The notes: a model not told the origin generated them from the letters alone. A DNA stretch of 64,000 nt from Ricordea florida (GCA_949710005.1 OX453287.1:19741017-19805016), one strand, 5' to 3'. Shown: positions 44,301 to 54,658, numbered from the stretch's first letter. Numbers and translations: made by a program.

Positions 44301-44583
44301 ACGTTGTAGACACCCATTATAATCTTACATCAAACTATAGCATCGATTTGGTTCTTACCTCTTTTTCTAGTTCTATCAGTGAAGCGTTTCCCTCTGCATC
44401 ATAATGGGCGCATCCCTTCTCAGACGTTTCGGACACATTGTAAGGAAATCCTTTATACCGACTCACTCTGAAGTACACGTACTGCGTTAATACAGGCAAG
44501 CTCATAAACAAACCAAATGTATAAAACATCACCACTGGTTCCACCGTCAGGTACCTCCGCCATCTTGGCACATTGAGGGGCAT
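38368..44583 (-). CDS. SLC46-like major facilitator transporter, paralog B (6 coding exons)
   Basis: Twelve-helix transporter of the SLC46 branch; substrate unknown. Minus-strand exons: 44583-44359, 43572-43260, 42388-41846, 40226-40143, 39546-39387 and 38518-38368. All have GT-AG borders, phases agree, and the total is 1476 nt, 491 residues. The first five exon lengths (225, 313, 543, 84, 160) are identical to paralog A, and all phases match. Exon 1 encodes YLTVEPVVMFYTFGLFMSLP. Exon 2 has LLLGPWTDTGGRRPALAAP and SYVADITEETRLALRIG. Exon 3 has GFIPPCWFIFA, FLVPESKPK and SPLCWGPTTLG. Exon 4 has PIIGLFGGTVVPLYKGMMSQ. Exon 5 encodes the last helices. The tail is hydrophilic and acidic and unlike that of paralog A. 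Introns carry two satellite arrays, a minisatellite and two inverted-repeat elements. Confidence 0.85.
38638..38966 (-). repeat. 106-bp tandem repeat array, about 3 copies
   Basis: ACCATGCAGTGTGACCATTC recurs at 38721, 38828 and 38934 (spacing 107 and 106), with TACTGAACAGTACTGTA and TACTGTTTGTTTT between. This is the reverse complement of the array at 42640-43110. In the last intron of SLC46-like paralog B. Confidence 0.9.
39000..39235 (+). pseudogene. LINE reverse-transcriptase fragment
   Basis: An open segment encoding VPDKFKVPMLKPLLRKSGAD, then SSFRPLSNLYFLPRVTEKAV and FQSLYKSHQNTETEV. These are the first RT motifs of CR1/Rex/L2-type LINEs (K-P-L-L-K, RP-SNL, Q-S-x-Y-x-x-H-x-T-E-T). Truncated on both sides; a relict in the last intron of SLC46-like paralog B. 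Confidence 0.8.
39600..40130. repeat. Degenerate minisatellite, about 50-58-bp unit
   Basis: GAGATATCAGTTTGGTTAGT and TGATATGGCCCGTATC-type segments alternate about ten times with variable spacing. Located in intron 4 of SLC46-like paralog B. Both edges lie close to exons 4 and 5. Confidence 0.8.
40447..40891 (+). mobile_element. 445-bp CAGGGCTAAAA element, copy 2
   Basis: Terminal inverted repeats CAGGGCTAAAA / TTTAGCCCTG. Flanks ATACTGTA and ATACTCTA look like a target duplication with one mismatch if the right end is taken one base further. Homologous to 29150-29599 along its length. In intron 3 of SLC46-like paralog B. Confidence 0.8.
40920..40985 (+). mobile_element. 3' fragment of the SINE family seen at 35430
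   Basis: CTAGCATCCCATCCA, AGTGCTTTGTTCTAC and AATAAGCTCCGGCC match the 3' body of the minus-strand SINE at 35430-35660. A tRNA-like GGTCCGTCGTTCAATCC at about 40299-40316 may be another remnant. Confidence 0.5.
41471..41817 (+). mobile_element. Hairpin-ended element (ATGGTCCCTCGGGAAAC type), copy 1
   Basis: The body has GAGCACTGTGATTGGTTGAT, CACGTG and a GCCCGCGCGCC segment. It ends in a near-perfect hairpin at 41675-41815 built from CTTAAGGTATGGTCCCTCGG and its complement, with CTCGACTTCGTCTCGGG at the loop. Inverted copy at 48103-48836. In intron 3 of SLC46-like paralog B, abutting exon 3. Confidence 0.75.
42640..43110 (+). repeat. 106-bp tandem repeat array, about 4 copies
   Basis: GATGAAAAAGTTAGAACCAC begins at 42779, 42885 and 42991, exact 106-bp spacing, with a partial unit on each side. 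Each unit contains the palindromic CAGTACCACAGTACAGTACTG and TGCATGGTTTGATCCACAG. Located in intron 2 of SLC46-like paralog B. Confidence 0.93.
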
Positions 44584-45050
44584 CTTGGGAACTTCCCTGT
44601 AAATTCGTCACTTCGTCCTTATAATATGTAATACGATAACACGCTGTTCAATTTGAAAATAATTGGCTGTTGAAAATAAAAATAAACATTGGGTCAGGCC
44701 GTCGGACGAGTCAAATTTTGCGATCAGGAGAATTTTCTTTTTCATCCAATTATTTCCAAATTGGACATTAGCGTAGTCTAGTTATCTATTCATTATCTAA
44801 CATCCAAAACGAAGCCCATTTATTTCAAATTTGTCAGTTTGTAAAATTCTCTAAGAAAAATTGTATCCGTTGACAATATTGAGGGTCTCCCGTCGAGGGG
44901 GGGGGGTTCCTTGTCCCATTCCCAAATTGCCCTGTGTTCCCATGTTCCCGCAGCTTTTCCCCATAACCTGTCTGCTTGCCACGTATCCCCTACCCTCAAT
45001 TCCCCCACCCTCTTTAATAGAATGTTAACCAGTTTTTGTTCCCAGCCGCG
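44584..45050. other. 5' flank of SLC46-like paralog B
   Basis: Presumed promoter/5' UTR. A G-run lies at 44897-44906. No core element can be assigned with confidence. Confidence 0.3.
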
Positions 45051-45230
45051 TTCCCTAAAGCAGGAGTCATGTTCCCTTGTTCCCTACGATATTTTACCTT
45101 CGTTCCCTTGTTCCCAAAACCCCTGGGAGACCCTCACTTATAACCCCCGTGTTCCCTAAAACAGGAGTCATGTTCCCTTGTTCCCTACGATATTTTACCT
45201 TCGTTCCCTTGTTCCCTATTATCCATTCTA
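45050..45230. repeat. 100-bp tandem duplication rich in TTCCCTTGTTCCC
   Basis: CAGGAGTCATGTTCCCTTGT at 45062 recurs at 45162; the two units are nearly identical over about 70 bases. Shorter GTTCCC words continue on both sides. Confidence 0.8.
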
Positions 45231-45530
45231 TATTCCCTAGTATCCTCGATATTGGATTATCTGACAGCTTTTAAATTACTTTAGACAATTACTAGAGACT
45301 TGAACGCACACCTTGAGGCATTTCAATCTCACTTTTCCTTGGCATAATTTATGCTTTTTCATCAGTTATAAATTAATCGAATCTGGACTATGATAGGATA
45401 TGATTAAAGTATCTTGATTTTTGTTTCATTTAATTTATATCACCTGCCCATAGTATTTATTTTCTTTTTTAGTGGCAGATATCTAAATCAAATATATTTG
45501 TTGAAGCCTATTTAGGATGAATGAAGTATG

Positions 45531-45672
45531 TATATGTTGTGTTTCAATTTTATCCTTGGTTTAAATTTTATTTTCTTTTGTTTCAAACTCATTATCGCAC
45601 ATTACCATACCAAAAAACGAAGGAAAATAAAATTTAAACCAAGGGAAAAATTGAGAACCACAACGTACATTC
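45531..45672. mobile_element. 142-bp fold-back element, copy 2
   Basis: Arms TTTCAATTTTATCCTTGGTT / complement around TTTCAAACTCATTATC. Homologous to 31777-31912. Confidence 0.7.
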
Positions 45673-45676
45673 TACT

Positions 45677-45797
45677 TACGCAACGCTTTCGAGTGGTACA
45701 CCTTGGAATATCTCACGAGTCATTTGTATTTTCTTGGTATACATATGAGCCTTTCGTGAGTGGGATATTCTACGGTGTACCACTCGAAAGCGTTGCA
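45677..45797. mobile_element. 121-bp near-perfect palindrome
   Basis: GCAACGCTTTCGAGTGGTAC at the left is matched by GTACCACTCGAAAGCGTTGC at the right. The interior continues GATATTC/GAATATC and TCACGA/TCGTGA pairing. Probably a fold-back element, directly next to the preceding one. Confidence 0.75.
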
Positions 45798-47339
45798 CAA
45801 CTCTTTTATACCATGCCATAAAAAATACAACATTGTAGGTCGACTAATGAGCAAACTGCACAAAATATACACTGTTTTACCACTCATGCTTGTACTGATT
45901 GTTATCGAAACGCGACTCAGTTTGTGTGAATGCAAGTCGTGCGTTGAACCGAAATCATTGAGTATCGATTTTGGCCATTTGGCTGTGAGATAGGGCAGAG
46001 GATTAAATATTATGTTTAAAATAGTTCTGGAATTCGGTTTGCTTATCGTAAATAGGACAAACAGCGGCTTTTGTTGAAATAACTGAAATATACTTCTTTG
46101 CAATCGTGTCAACTGTGGAAGCAAATGCCAAGACGATTTTGGATAGGGAACATGAATTAACCTGAACGAAGTTGAGTCTTGTTTAGGTCTGAGAAAAGGC
46201 TTCTGAGATTCACTTATTTTCGTCTGGAACAGTTTTAAGGTCTAAAGGAAGATGCCTCTATTAAAGTCCTAGCCAATTATGTCAAGAATAGGCCCCCTCC
46301 CCCTTTCCTTGCTTTATCCTTCCAGTACGTAACTGGAGCTCCCGTATGTAAACAGACAACATTTATTTGGGTCTGGACTAAATATACGTTTTCTCTTTTC
46401 TCGACTAACGTAAAGTCTTTCAGACGAATCGATTGCGTTATATCATGAAAACTGGCTACTTACGTATTCTGGCGAAGATTTAGTCGACGAAAAAGACCAA
46501 ATCAACGGAGCAACAACTTACTGTATAAACTCAACTACAAAGTTAAACTTCTATTTTGATTTCTTCAAATAAATATATTGGCTACAAGTTATCACTCTTC
46601 CGAAAGAAGAGAATTAATAAATAAACGTCACGGTAGGGTTGGTTGGTCGATTTGCTGTTGCGACGCTATGCTCAATTGTCAGTAGATTACATCCAAGTAA
46701 ATTCAGTGCGGAATCCAGCTGAACAGCGCCAAGTGCTAAGCAATGTTTTATCAATCTTTTGAGTTGCACTTCTCAGTTTGTATTTAGATACTTTGGGTTT
46801 CAATAATTTATAGCAACACTGTAGGACGTATTAAATTCTCAATTCTCTTAGACTAGATAAATCATAATACGGTTAATGAGCTTTGAAAGAGCTCTCCAGC
46901 GCTTGTAATAAAAGCATGTTAGCAAATTAACATGAAGCAATGAGCATATGTTATTAACAAAAAGATCACTAACCTGTGATGTGCCATGACCAACTACTCA
47001 AATGATACTCTATTTAACCAGTCACACGGTCGTTCAGTGTTGCAAGATTGTTAATGCATCTGTCACTTTGGGGCTGGAAGTTCGCATGATTAATTTGCGA
47101 GTACACGTGACCTTTAACCTGACAAAACATTATGCGAATGGATCCCGAGGGAATCAGGCCTCGCTTGTCAATTATTGTCCTACTCGCAGTTTTTGAACTT
47201 TTGACTTAGAAAAAATCCTGTACGAAGCAGAGATTGGTCTGTGATGTCTGAGTGTGTAATTGGAAACAGGTATTTGAATTTAATAAAAATCGTGCCAATA
47301 AACCCCTTTACTATTTACAAAATACGCATAATATATACC
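45798..47339. other. Intergenic, no feature seen
   Basis: I found no coding exon, RNA gene or recognisable repeat in this stretch. Confidence 0.35.
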
Positions 47340-47498
47340 ACAAGACACAAAATGATAATATATGCCATACATTTAGAACAAGTTCAAGGATATCCTGAAC
47401 GTTTAACAGAAAAAATGCGGAAAAATTTGATTGGATTAATATTAAGTTTCCGGTAACTGATATAGAGACATAGATATATTCGAGCGACAGAATCATTA

Positions 47499-47782
47499 GG
47501 GACGGACCGTTAGAAAAGTGATGGGGGTGGTGGGGGGGGGGGGTGGGGGAAAAAACAAAAAAAATTCATGCAAGGGAAAATGCCAAGAAAAAAAATTCAT
47601 GCAAAGAAGAAGGTAAAAACAAGGAAGGTCCAATTGTGACTTTTTCACCCGTAGTAAAAAAAATTCGTGCAGAGGGGTTCACCTGAAAAAAAATTACTGC
47701 ACAAGCAGTGAGCGAAAAAAAATTCGTGCAAGCTGAAAATTCCCCACCCCCCCCCCCCATCACTTTTCTAATGGTCCGTCCC
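47499..47782. mobile_element. PIF/Harbinger-type non-autonomous element
   Basis: Terminal inverted repeats GGGACGGACCGTTAGAAAAG / GGGACGGACCATTAGAAAAG. TTA duplications at 47496-47498 and 47783-47785, as expected for PIF/Harbinger. The interior is dominated by AAAAAAAATTCGTGCA-like repeats and G/C runs. Inserted in the PolB relict. Confidence 0.85.
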
Positions 47783-48102
47783 TTATGCTGTCAATGTTAT
47801 TGGTTACCATGGTCCAACTCACAAATGCTATGCATCTAGATTAAGTAAGAGTTGTGTTGGTACTAGTGGTTATATTAACTTACTACTTATAACCGATCAG
47901 ATGACTAGTCATTATTGCTGGATTAAGAATTTTAGCGGACTAGTATCATCGCAGATTAATAATCATAGTCATACAAGATTCTGTTACCGCTGTTTTAATT
48001 CATTTAAATGCAGAGAATCGCTACTAAAACACGATACACATTGTCTACATCATGAGGTGGTTAATGTAAAAATGTCCATTAATAAAGGTGGGACCCTATA
48101 CA

Positions 48103-48836
48103 CTTAATGTATGGTCCCGAGGGAAACAGTTAGTTTTGTTTTCCCGAGAGTCCTGATGTTTCCCGAGACGAAGTAGAAGGAAACATCCGAACTCGAGGGA
48201 AAACAAGACTAACTAGTTTCCCGAGGGACCATACATTAAGTGCTTTGTTATATATTTCGACTTTCCCTTAGCAAAAACAAACAAACAAAGACGGGATTTA
48301 GAGTACTAAAGTGTGACGTCACAAATATCTCAATTTTTGAAATTATAGGATTTATTAAGATGTTTGCAAAAAGCATGATGAAAAATGCCTACAGGCCAAA
48401 AATCAGCCTCTCATGTCAATTTTGAAATGAAGATATTGCAACGTTTACGCTCCAATGATTCCATACAAATCCTTCTAATTTTGTCTCTGTTCTAAACGTT
48501 TGGAACCGAGACAAGATTAGAAGGATTTGTATGGAATCACTGGAGCGTAAAAGCTGCAATATCTTCACTTCAAAATTGACATGAGAGGCTGATTTTTGGC
48601 CTGTTGGCATTTTTCATCATGCTCCTTTGAAGTGTCTCAATAAATCCCGTAACTTTAGAAAATTAGTTTTTGTGATGTCATCACTTTAGTACTCTATTGG
48701 CGCGCGGGCAACAACTGAGCAATTGTAACCCGGTCGGGATACATTTAAATTTTATCGGAGGCACGTGACTAAGCATCAACCAATCACAGTGCTCGTTTTG
48801 TTGAGTGAAAGTCTAGGTATATAACAATACAGTATG
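48103..48836 (-). mobile_element. Hairpin-ended element, copy 2, with a nested insertion
   Basis: Inverted relative to 41471-41817. The hairpin with CACTTAATGTATGGTCCCGA arms lies at 48103-48243. The rest of the body (GTCTTTGTTTG, GCCCGCGCGCC, GAGCACTGTGATTGGTTGAT on the minus strand) is split by a palindromic element at 48301-48694. It interrupts the PolB relict. Confidence 0.8.
48301..48694. mobile_element. 394-bp palindromic element with TA target duplication
   Basis: Ends GAGTACTAAAGTG / CACTTTAGTACTC with TA on each side (48299-48300 and 48695-48696). The arms are homologous almost to the centre (CAGCCTCTCATGTCAATTTT, TTGTATGGAATCA, TAGAAGGATTTG). Tc1/mariner-like. Nested inside the element at 48103-48836. 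Confidence 0.85.
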
Positions 48837-49051
48837 TTCACTTTAAAAATTGCAATAGGAAGATGCGAGTTCCATTTGTTATCTATGCAGATTTCGAGTG
48901 CTTTGCCGAAACAATTGATACCTGCACACCTAACGAAAATAGGAGTTTTACTAAAAAATATCAGAAACATACACCATCTGGATTCTGTTATTTCGTCCAA
49001 CCAAGTGATATTGCTATCTGTGCTACGTGTTGCTTGTGCTGATGTCATCAA

Positions 49052-50600
49052 TCACGATAATAAACAACCACGGGCCGAGTTTTGTCCCTTGTGGAGCGCC
49101 AGCTGGTATATCCCTGCATTCTGATAGACAGTCGTATCCCAAGTTACTCTCTGCGAACGGTCTGTAAGAAAGTCGATGATCCAGCTGGATACACCAACAG
49201 GCATGTCCAAAACCAACAGCTTTTGAGCAAGAAGCGCGTGGTCGATCAAATCGAAGGCCTTCCAGTAATCAAATAGCACAACCCTAACGGTAGATCTATT
49301 TCCGTCCGTGTGTTTCGGAGCCGAAGGGCTAACGCTCGAAACGTCAGCACCTTCCTTTTACCTTACGGTGGTATAATTTACTTAATCAACTCGTTTGATT
49401 TACCCAATTTCTTGTGTCTCAATTTCCCACCGACGCAGCACCAGTTTCTTTAGAAACTATCCCCACAATACTGTTTATCCAAGGTGGCTCACTAGAGAGG
49501 ATCCTTTTAGATCGCTGGGGTAGTACACCATCCAGCCCAGACCGGATGATCGACTCAAAGGTTGACACTTTTTCCGCGTAGCTTTTTGCTAACGAGGGTG
49601 TGCGCGTCAACTTCCTGGAGGCATGTGCACATGGCCAAGCGTCTGCTGGGTCTCAGGTCTCTAGTTTGGATGGTTAAGCACGAGCCGGGAAGCTGAGATC
49701 GAACCTTGGGCTGTAACTATACCGACATGTGATCGGATACACCATGAGGAGGGCGCTGAAAAGGGTACTTGTAATACTCTCTCAAATTCGTTAGAATAAG
49801 GTCTAAGGTCCTATCACCACGCCGCGGCGTCGGGAAGGTCAAAATTTGTTTGAGATCAAAGCTGTTCTGTAGGCGCTTGGTATTTAGTCGATTAAAATCG
49901 CCGACGATCAGTAGCCGCAGTTGGGAAATCGGGATTCGATGGACGATAGACACTGATCCAAAAAGTCTAATATCGCCGAGTTCTTAACGCTATGTCTTGG
50001 TGGTGAATGGTAAATGGTGGCGAGCACAATACAGCTATATCCTTTCGGGAGACGTCGTGGTCGCAGCTTTATCCAAAGTGCTTCGAACGATGGATCTTGT
50101 AAATGTTCCGAGATGGTAATATTGTCTCTAATATACGAACAAACTCCACCGTGTACGGTATCTGTTCTCTCTATCCGAACCAGATTGAACAATGTTGTCG
50201 TGAATGTGACTCTGGAGCCATGATTCAGTTATACACAGTCCATATCCGCTACATGGCGGATTTCGTAAATCTTAGGTACGAGAGAAATTACATTGGATAA
50301 ATACAGCGACGGAACGTGAGCAGATGGTGAACCCTTCACAGTCGGCCGTGGACTTCGTCGGATACGAAAGCAGTTAGCCGGATTATGAGCTCGTTGGGGG
50401 TGCAAAATTGGGATGGCTTCATAAAAACCACGCTGTTGAACCGCGCTGATTTGAAATCGAAGGTGCCTGTTACGCTCTTTGACAAGGCGACCGGCTCTCA
50501 ATCCTCTATCACGAGGCCAAAATCGCTTAAAGTCCCTCATGTCGGACGCGTTCGAGCTTTCTAGATGTTTAACTAATCCGTGGCGCATTAGATAATGCAT
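49052..50600 (-). pseudogene. Decayed LINE, endonuclease and partial RT
   Basis: On the minus strand, from 50600: a segment ending in a VISLVPKIYEIRHVADMDCV-like stretch; an endonuclease segment (HGGVCSYIRDNITI, LATIYHSPPRH, LLIVGDFNRLN, RTLDLILTN, GVSDHMSV) split between two frames; then an RT fragment at 49279-49052 with LFDYWKAFDLIDHALLAQKL and SSWIIDFLTDRSQRV. Several frameshifts. The part between about 49300 and 49460 has been replaced by the dispersed ribozyme-linked repeat. RTE/CR1-like by motif; clade not certain. Confidence 0.75.
49318..49465 (+). repeat. Hammerhead-like motif plus dispersed repeat block
   Basis: GAGCCGAAGGGCTAACGCTC then GAAACGTC at 49318-49345 matches a hammerhead core with a lost CUGANGA box. 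It is followed by the block with CCTTACGGTGGTATAA, CAACTCGTTTGA and CAATTTCTTGTGTCTCAATT that is also seen at 10225 and 57120. Probably the end of a Penelope-like or related element. Confidence 0.5.
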
Positions 50601-50689
50601 AGCATTACATAATGCATAGCATTACATAATGTTTAGCTACTATTTAGATAAATCGATAATTAATATGTAGTAATGATAAATGTTAATGA

Positions 50690-51031
50690 TCAGATGACAT
50701 CTTTTATCGTTATAAAATTAAATGTAGATATGTATCGGACCATACTATTATGGAAAATCCGGAAGATATTGCACGAGCTAACCGTAGTCTAAAAGATCTA
50801 GCAAAATGCTTTGCCAAGGGCCTATGCAGTAGAGGTTGGAACATTATCAACGGTCCGTATAGCATATGCATGTCGGGCGAACATTCAGTTGAAAGACTAC
50901 ACTAAGTACTTATGAGATATATTCAAACGTATGTATTATGTATACGATGCGATAATCCAGAGACGGTTAAATATGTTAGTAGTAAACTAAGGTGTAATGC
51001 ATGTGGTTTGGAGTATTTTGTTTGTAAATAA
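50690..51031 (+). pseudogene. eIF5/eIF2-beta-like translation factor fragment, intronless
   Basis: In one frame: IFYRYKIKCRY (like the FYRYKM start of eIF5), an ATG at 50750 with MENPEDIARANRSLKDLAKC, then SGEHSVERLH, a TAA at 50903-50905, and MRYIQTYVLCIRCDNPETVK followed by LRCNACGLEYFVCK before the stop at 51029-51031. The fold order (N-terminal domain, then C-x2-C ... C-x2-C zinc ribbon after YVLC) is that of eIF5/eIF2-beta. One in-frame stop breaks it and there are no introns. Large DNA viruses also encode such factors, and a processed cellular copy is possible too. Lineage is not resolved. Confidence 0.6.
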
Positions 51032-51150
51032 AGCGGAAGAACTGACCCAGGATAGGTTTACTGGTGGTATAATTGCAGTGATGGATGTGGATCACTGTGT
51101 AATTTAGGTTTTTATTTTGATCTAACGGATTTTTCAATTTATTTTTTCTC

Positions 51151-51303
51151 CTACGGAGCGTTAACTTCCTCTTCCGCTTCTACTTGGGTCTGGATTTTGT
51201 AACAGTCCTCTTCCACTCCTTCTTGGTGGATTACGTTTTTACCAATAGCATATATTCCTGGTTTGTTATCTTCATTAATAGATTGCAGATCTGTTAATTT
51301 CAT
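51151..51303 (-). CDS. Small ORF of unknown function, 50 residues
   Basis: ATG at 51303, stop TAG at 51151. The product begins MKLTDLQSINEDNKPGIYAI and ends with an acidic VEAEEEVNAP. It lies in AT-rich sequence beside the eIF5-like relict and shares no family I recognise. Chance occurrence cannot be excluded. Confidence 0.3.
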   Translation of the reverse strand: MKLTDLQSINEDNKPGIYAIGKNVIHQEGVEEDCYKIQTQVEAEEEVNAP

Positions 51304-51613
51304 TGTATGAAAATCAGCGGAATTTTGCAGGGGCGCTAGAGTCGTCGAATTTATTTCTAGTTGATGCGGAGTTCTATCCTGTCATCAGTCTACGTCACTA
51401 CAGAGTAACATGAGATGTGCGCATGCGCATAGCTGGTCAGTGCTTAGCGCTTCGCTGGAAGGTCAACATTGTTGGTGAGTGTTTTACTGGAAATCGGTGG
51501 TTTTCCTATCATTTTATTCCTATCTTCCTTCTATCGTACGCTGAATTAGAAGGTAAGTGCACATCACAATCAGTAACCCTATATTTTTTGCAGTTCAAGT
51601 AAAAATCTTCGAG

Positions 51614-52723
51614 ATGAGCGATCAAAGCTTAGAACACGATGGCGCCATTTCTGACGATCTTCCTGTCGCTAACGGCAATTCATCTCTGGAGAAAGACAGA
51701 GACATGGCGCTATCACTAGCTGACATAAACAGGAACATGAGTCAAATGGCGAGCCTTTTGGCTACATTATGCCAACAAATCGATACAAGGTCATTACATG
51801 ACGAACGCCCACCGGGCAAGAAAAGAAGGTCACCAATACTCGGTGAGCCTGATTCCCACGACGGGGAAAAAATACAAGGAACGAAACGGCCACGCCACGA
51901 GCTAAGTGATGACGAAGTCAGCCTTTATGTTAATGACAGTATCGATGATGAAGAGGATGTGAAACTCCTCACCGAGTCAGCTCAGGTCACCGACCCAAAA
52001 GCGCGGGAAAACGATCCAGAGATAAAACTACTCCAGGATCTCGCTAACACATTTGAGGATGACGATGCCACTGGCGAAAAGATTCAGCAACAACTGGCTG
52101 ATATTGCTTTAAGGCGATGGGGCAGAAAACTTTCCCAAGAAAAAGTCAAATCCCTGCTCAATAAATACAACCGGCCTGGTAACTGCGAGGATATGAAGGG
52201 TACGAAGGTCAACCCTGAAATATGGACGCAGTTGAACTCCAGGAAAAGAAGGACGGATCTTTTCCTGTCAAGTATACAACAATTTGTCCGCAAAATCACC
52301 TTTGCCATTTTGCAAACAGCAAATATTCTGGTACAGCAACCGGGTCAAACAAGCTCACAAATGATTACACATTCTGTAGATTCCATCGCTATGTTGGGCC
52401 ATCTTAATGCACAGTTATCCCAGTTTCGACGGGACCAGATACGACCAGCACTAAAACCAGAATACTCAGCCATATGTTCTACAGACGTAATGACAAACAG
52501 TCAGTACTTGTTTGGTGATGACCTAGCCAAGAACCTAAGAGATGCTAGAGAAGCTAGCAAGATTAGTCTCTCCTTGGCACACCCCTCCAACAGGACCTCT
52601 TTTAAAGGAAACCAGCATCTTTCAGGTCACAACCCCCGCCACAATAAAGGACCCAGGAAAGATTATTTGGGTCAGCACAAAAATTTCAAAAGGAAAAAGC
52701 CACAGGAGAACGACAAGCCATAA
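51614..52723 (+). CDS. DIRS gag-like protein
   Basis: The ATG at 51614 opens MSDQSLEHDGAISDD; 369 residues, open to 52723. The N-terminal half is acidic with a basic GKKRRSP / KRPRHEL nuclear-localisation-like patch. The middle holds helices around IQQQLADIALRRWGRKLSQE, and the tail is very basic and rich in His/Lys/Gly. This matches the first ORF of animal DIRS elements in position and character. Some frame upstream of the ATG is leader sequence. Confidence 0.75.
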   Translation: MSDQSLEHDGAISDDLPVANGNSSLEKDRDMALSLADINRNMSQMASLLATLCQQIDTRSLHDERPPGKKRRSPILGEPDSHDGEKIQGTKRPRHELSDDEVSLYVNDSIDDEEDVKLLTESAQVTDPKARENDPEIKLLQDLANTFEDDDATGEKIQQQLADIALRRWGRKLSQEKVKSLLNKYNRPGNCEDMKGTKVNPEIWTQLNSRKRRTDLFLSSIQQFVRKITFAILQTANILVQQPGQTSSQMITHSVDSIAMLGHLNAQLSQFRRDQIRPALKPEYSAICSTDVMTNSQYLFGDDLAKNLRDAREASKISLSLAHPSNRTSFKGNQHLSGHNPRHNKGPRKDYLGQHKNFKRKKPQENDKP

Positions 52724-52850
52724 TGGCAAAGCTAACAGAGATAAATAATTCAGTGAGTTTGTTCTCTGAGTTCCTACCTGTTGTCTTGAATTACTTGAAA
52801 ACTTCATGTGAAACATTTACAGCTGGCTAAGTAGCCGCAAATTTTGCAAC

Positions 52851-54154
52851 ATGGTAACCCTCACAAATGATAAAGCAGTTATGTCTGATATCCTAGGGAG
52901 TGCCATTAAATACACTACCACACCTGTTCAACAAAGATTACCTACCCAGACGTTTTCAAAAAAGGAACTTCCTGTTGTCAAGGAAGAGATATGTAAATTG
53001 TTGCAGAAAGGTGTGATATCTAAAGCAACATACACACCAGGACAAATTGTATCAAATATCTTTTTACGTCCTAAGAAAGATGGATCATTTAGACTCATAC
53101 TTAATTTGAAAAAGTTTAATGAAAGTGGCTTACCATTATTTTAAAATGGACTCTTTCCATGCAGTAATAAATTAGTCATCAAAGACTGTTTCATGGCATC
53201 AATTGATATGAAAGGTGCCTATTATTCCATCCCTATCAGACAGGCAGACAGGAAATTCTTGAGATTCAAATGGGAAGAGTAACTGTATGAATTCACATGT
53301 CTCCCAAATGGTCTGTCCTGTGCCCCTAGAAAGTTTACCAAAATACTTAAACCCCCTCTAGCACATTTGCACAAGAAGGGCCACATATCTGTCGCTCACT
53401 TGGATGACTTGTAGTTACAAGGTCAAACCTTTGAGCAGTACGTTCATAATGCTATTGGCACAACAGTTGTGCTTGACCAATATTGGGCTTGATAGTACAT
53501 CCTGCAAAATCCTCCCTGGATCCAAGCCAGAGACTTGTTATTCTGGGGTTTGTCATTGACTCTGTGACCGTGACAATTCAACTTACCAGAGACAAAGCTA
53601 CTAATGTAAAAAAAAAAAAAAATGCTTGAAGTGAATTACTTAAATGCCCTTCCTCAACTATAAGAAGTGTAGCAAGCCTCATTGGCAAGTTAGTAGCCAG
53701 TTTCCCAGGAATAATGTTTGGACCTCTGTATTACAGACATTTAGAGAGATATAAGACCCTTGCACTGAAGGTGGCAAAGGGTGACTTTGATGCTTGCATG
53801 TCCTTGTCACAACCAGCTAAATCTGAACTACAGCGGTGGGTGAAAAATGTAGAAAGTGCATATAATCTCATAGCACATGCTCAAACCCAGTGCCAGATCA
53901 CTACAGATGCCTCGGGCTTAGGTTGGGGGGCAGAATGTGAAGGTGTATCTTCAGGAGGCAACTGGACCTATTTGGAATCAAACCACCACATAAACTACCT
54001 AGAGATGTTGGTAATTTTTCTAGGACTTAAGACATTTGCAAAAGATAAGGATCACACCCACAGCAGAGTTATGTGTGATAACACCACTGCTGTCAATATT
54101 GTTAATCACATGGGAACCAGTCACTCTGAAAAATGTAATTTTCTGGCAAAATAA
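52851..54154 (+). pseudogene. DIRS reverse transcriptase and RNase H, broken
   Basis: From 52851: VVKEEICKLLQKGVISKATY and LRPKKDGSFRLILNLKKFNE, then frame loss near 53140. Further on, SIDMKGAYYSIPI and HLDDL followed by an in-frame stop mark the palm and the catalytic D-D. After an A-run at about 53609, the frame reopens to SIRSVASLIGKLVASFPGI-type sequence. RNase H follows at about 53895 (CQITTDASGLGWGAE, INYLEMLVIFLGLK, VMCDNTTAV). Confidence 0.85.
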
Positions 54155-54658
54155 ATCTGGGAATGGTGCATAGCTAGAATTATGTGGCTTAGTGTAGCTC
54201 ATATCCAGGCAAACAAAACCTTGTTGCAGACTTTGAGTCACGACGCAATCAAAGGGAGTCTGAATGGAAACTTGATAACCAATCCCTAGTGTATGCTTTA
54301 AGCAAACTAAATTTCAGGCCTGACATTGACCTGGTTGCCTCGAGAATAAACTATCAGTTTCCAAAATATGTCTTTCAGACCAGACCCTAGTGCTTATGCT
54401 ATAGATGCACTTAGCCTTCAGTGGTGTCAGCTCAACTTTTATGCATTTCCACCCTTCAGTGTAATTCCAGCAGCACTGAGAAAAATACCCAATTTGGTAC
54501 AAACTGGTCTGTCTCTTATCAGGAAGGGACTAGATAAATACCAATTATCCTCCAGTGCAAAGGATGTGCTCCTGGCTTCATGGAGGAAAGGAACTTGAAA
54601 GCAGTATCAGACCTACCTGGGGAAATGGGAAAAATATTGTGCAGAGAAGAAACTGGAT

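Larger units (their letters stand above)
47340..49045 (+). pseudogene. Type-B DNA polymerase (PolB_2-like) relict split by two insertions
   Basis: Three separated pieces in order resemble one protein of the organellar/viral type-B DNA polymerase family used by Polinton/Maverick and related virus-like elements. A short frame-broken piece just before 47498 has IKFPV. From 47784, AVNVIGY..., then INLLLITDQMTSHYCWIKNF and a C2H2-like finger (FCYRCFNSFKCRESLLKHDTH). From about 48845, MRVPFVIYADFECF, the exonuclease-I motif, then SFTKKYQKHTPSGFCYF before the frame ends at 49042. A PIF-type element (47499-47782) and a hairpin element (48103-48836) interrupt it. No polymerase core remains. The parent, a Polinton-like element or an integrated virus, cannot be settled here. 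Confidence 0.65.
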
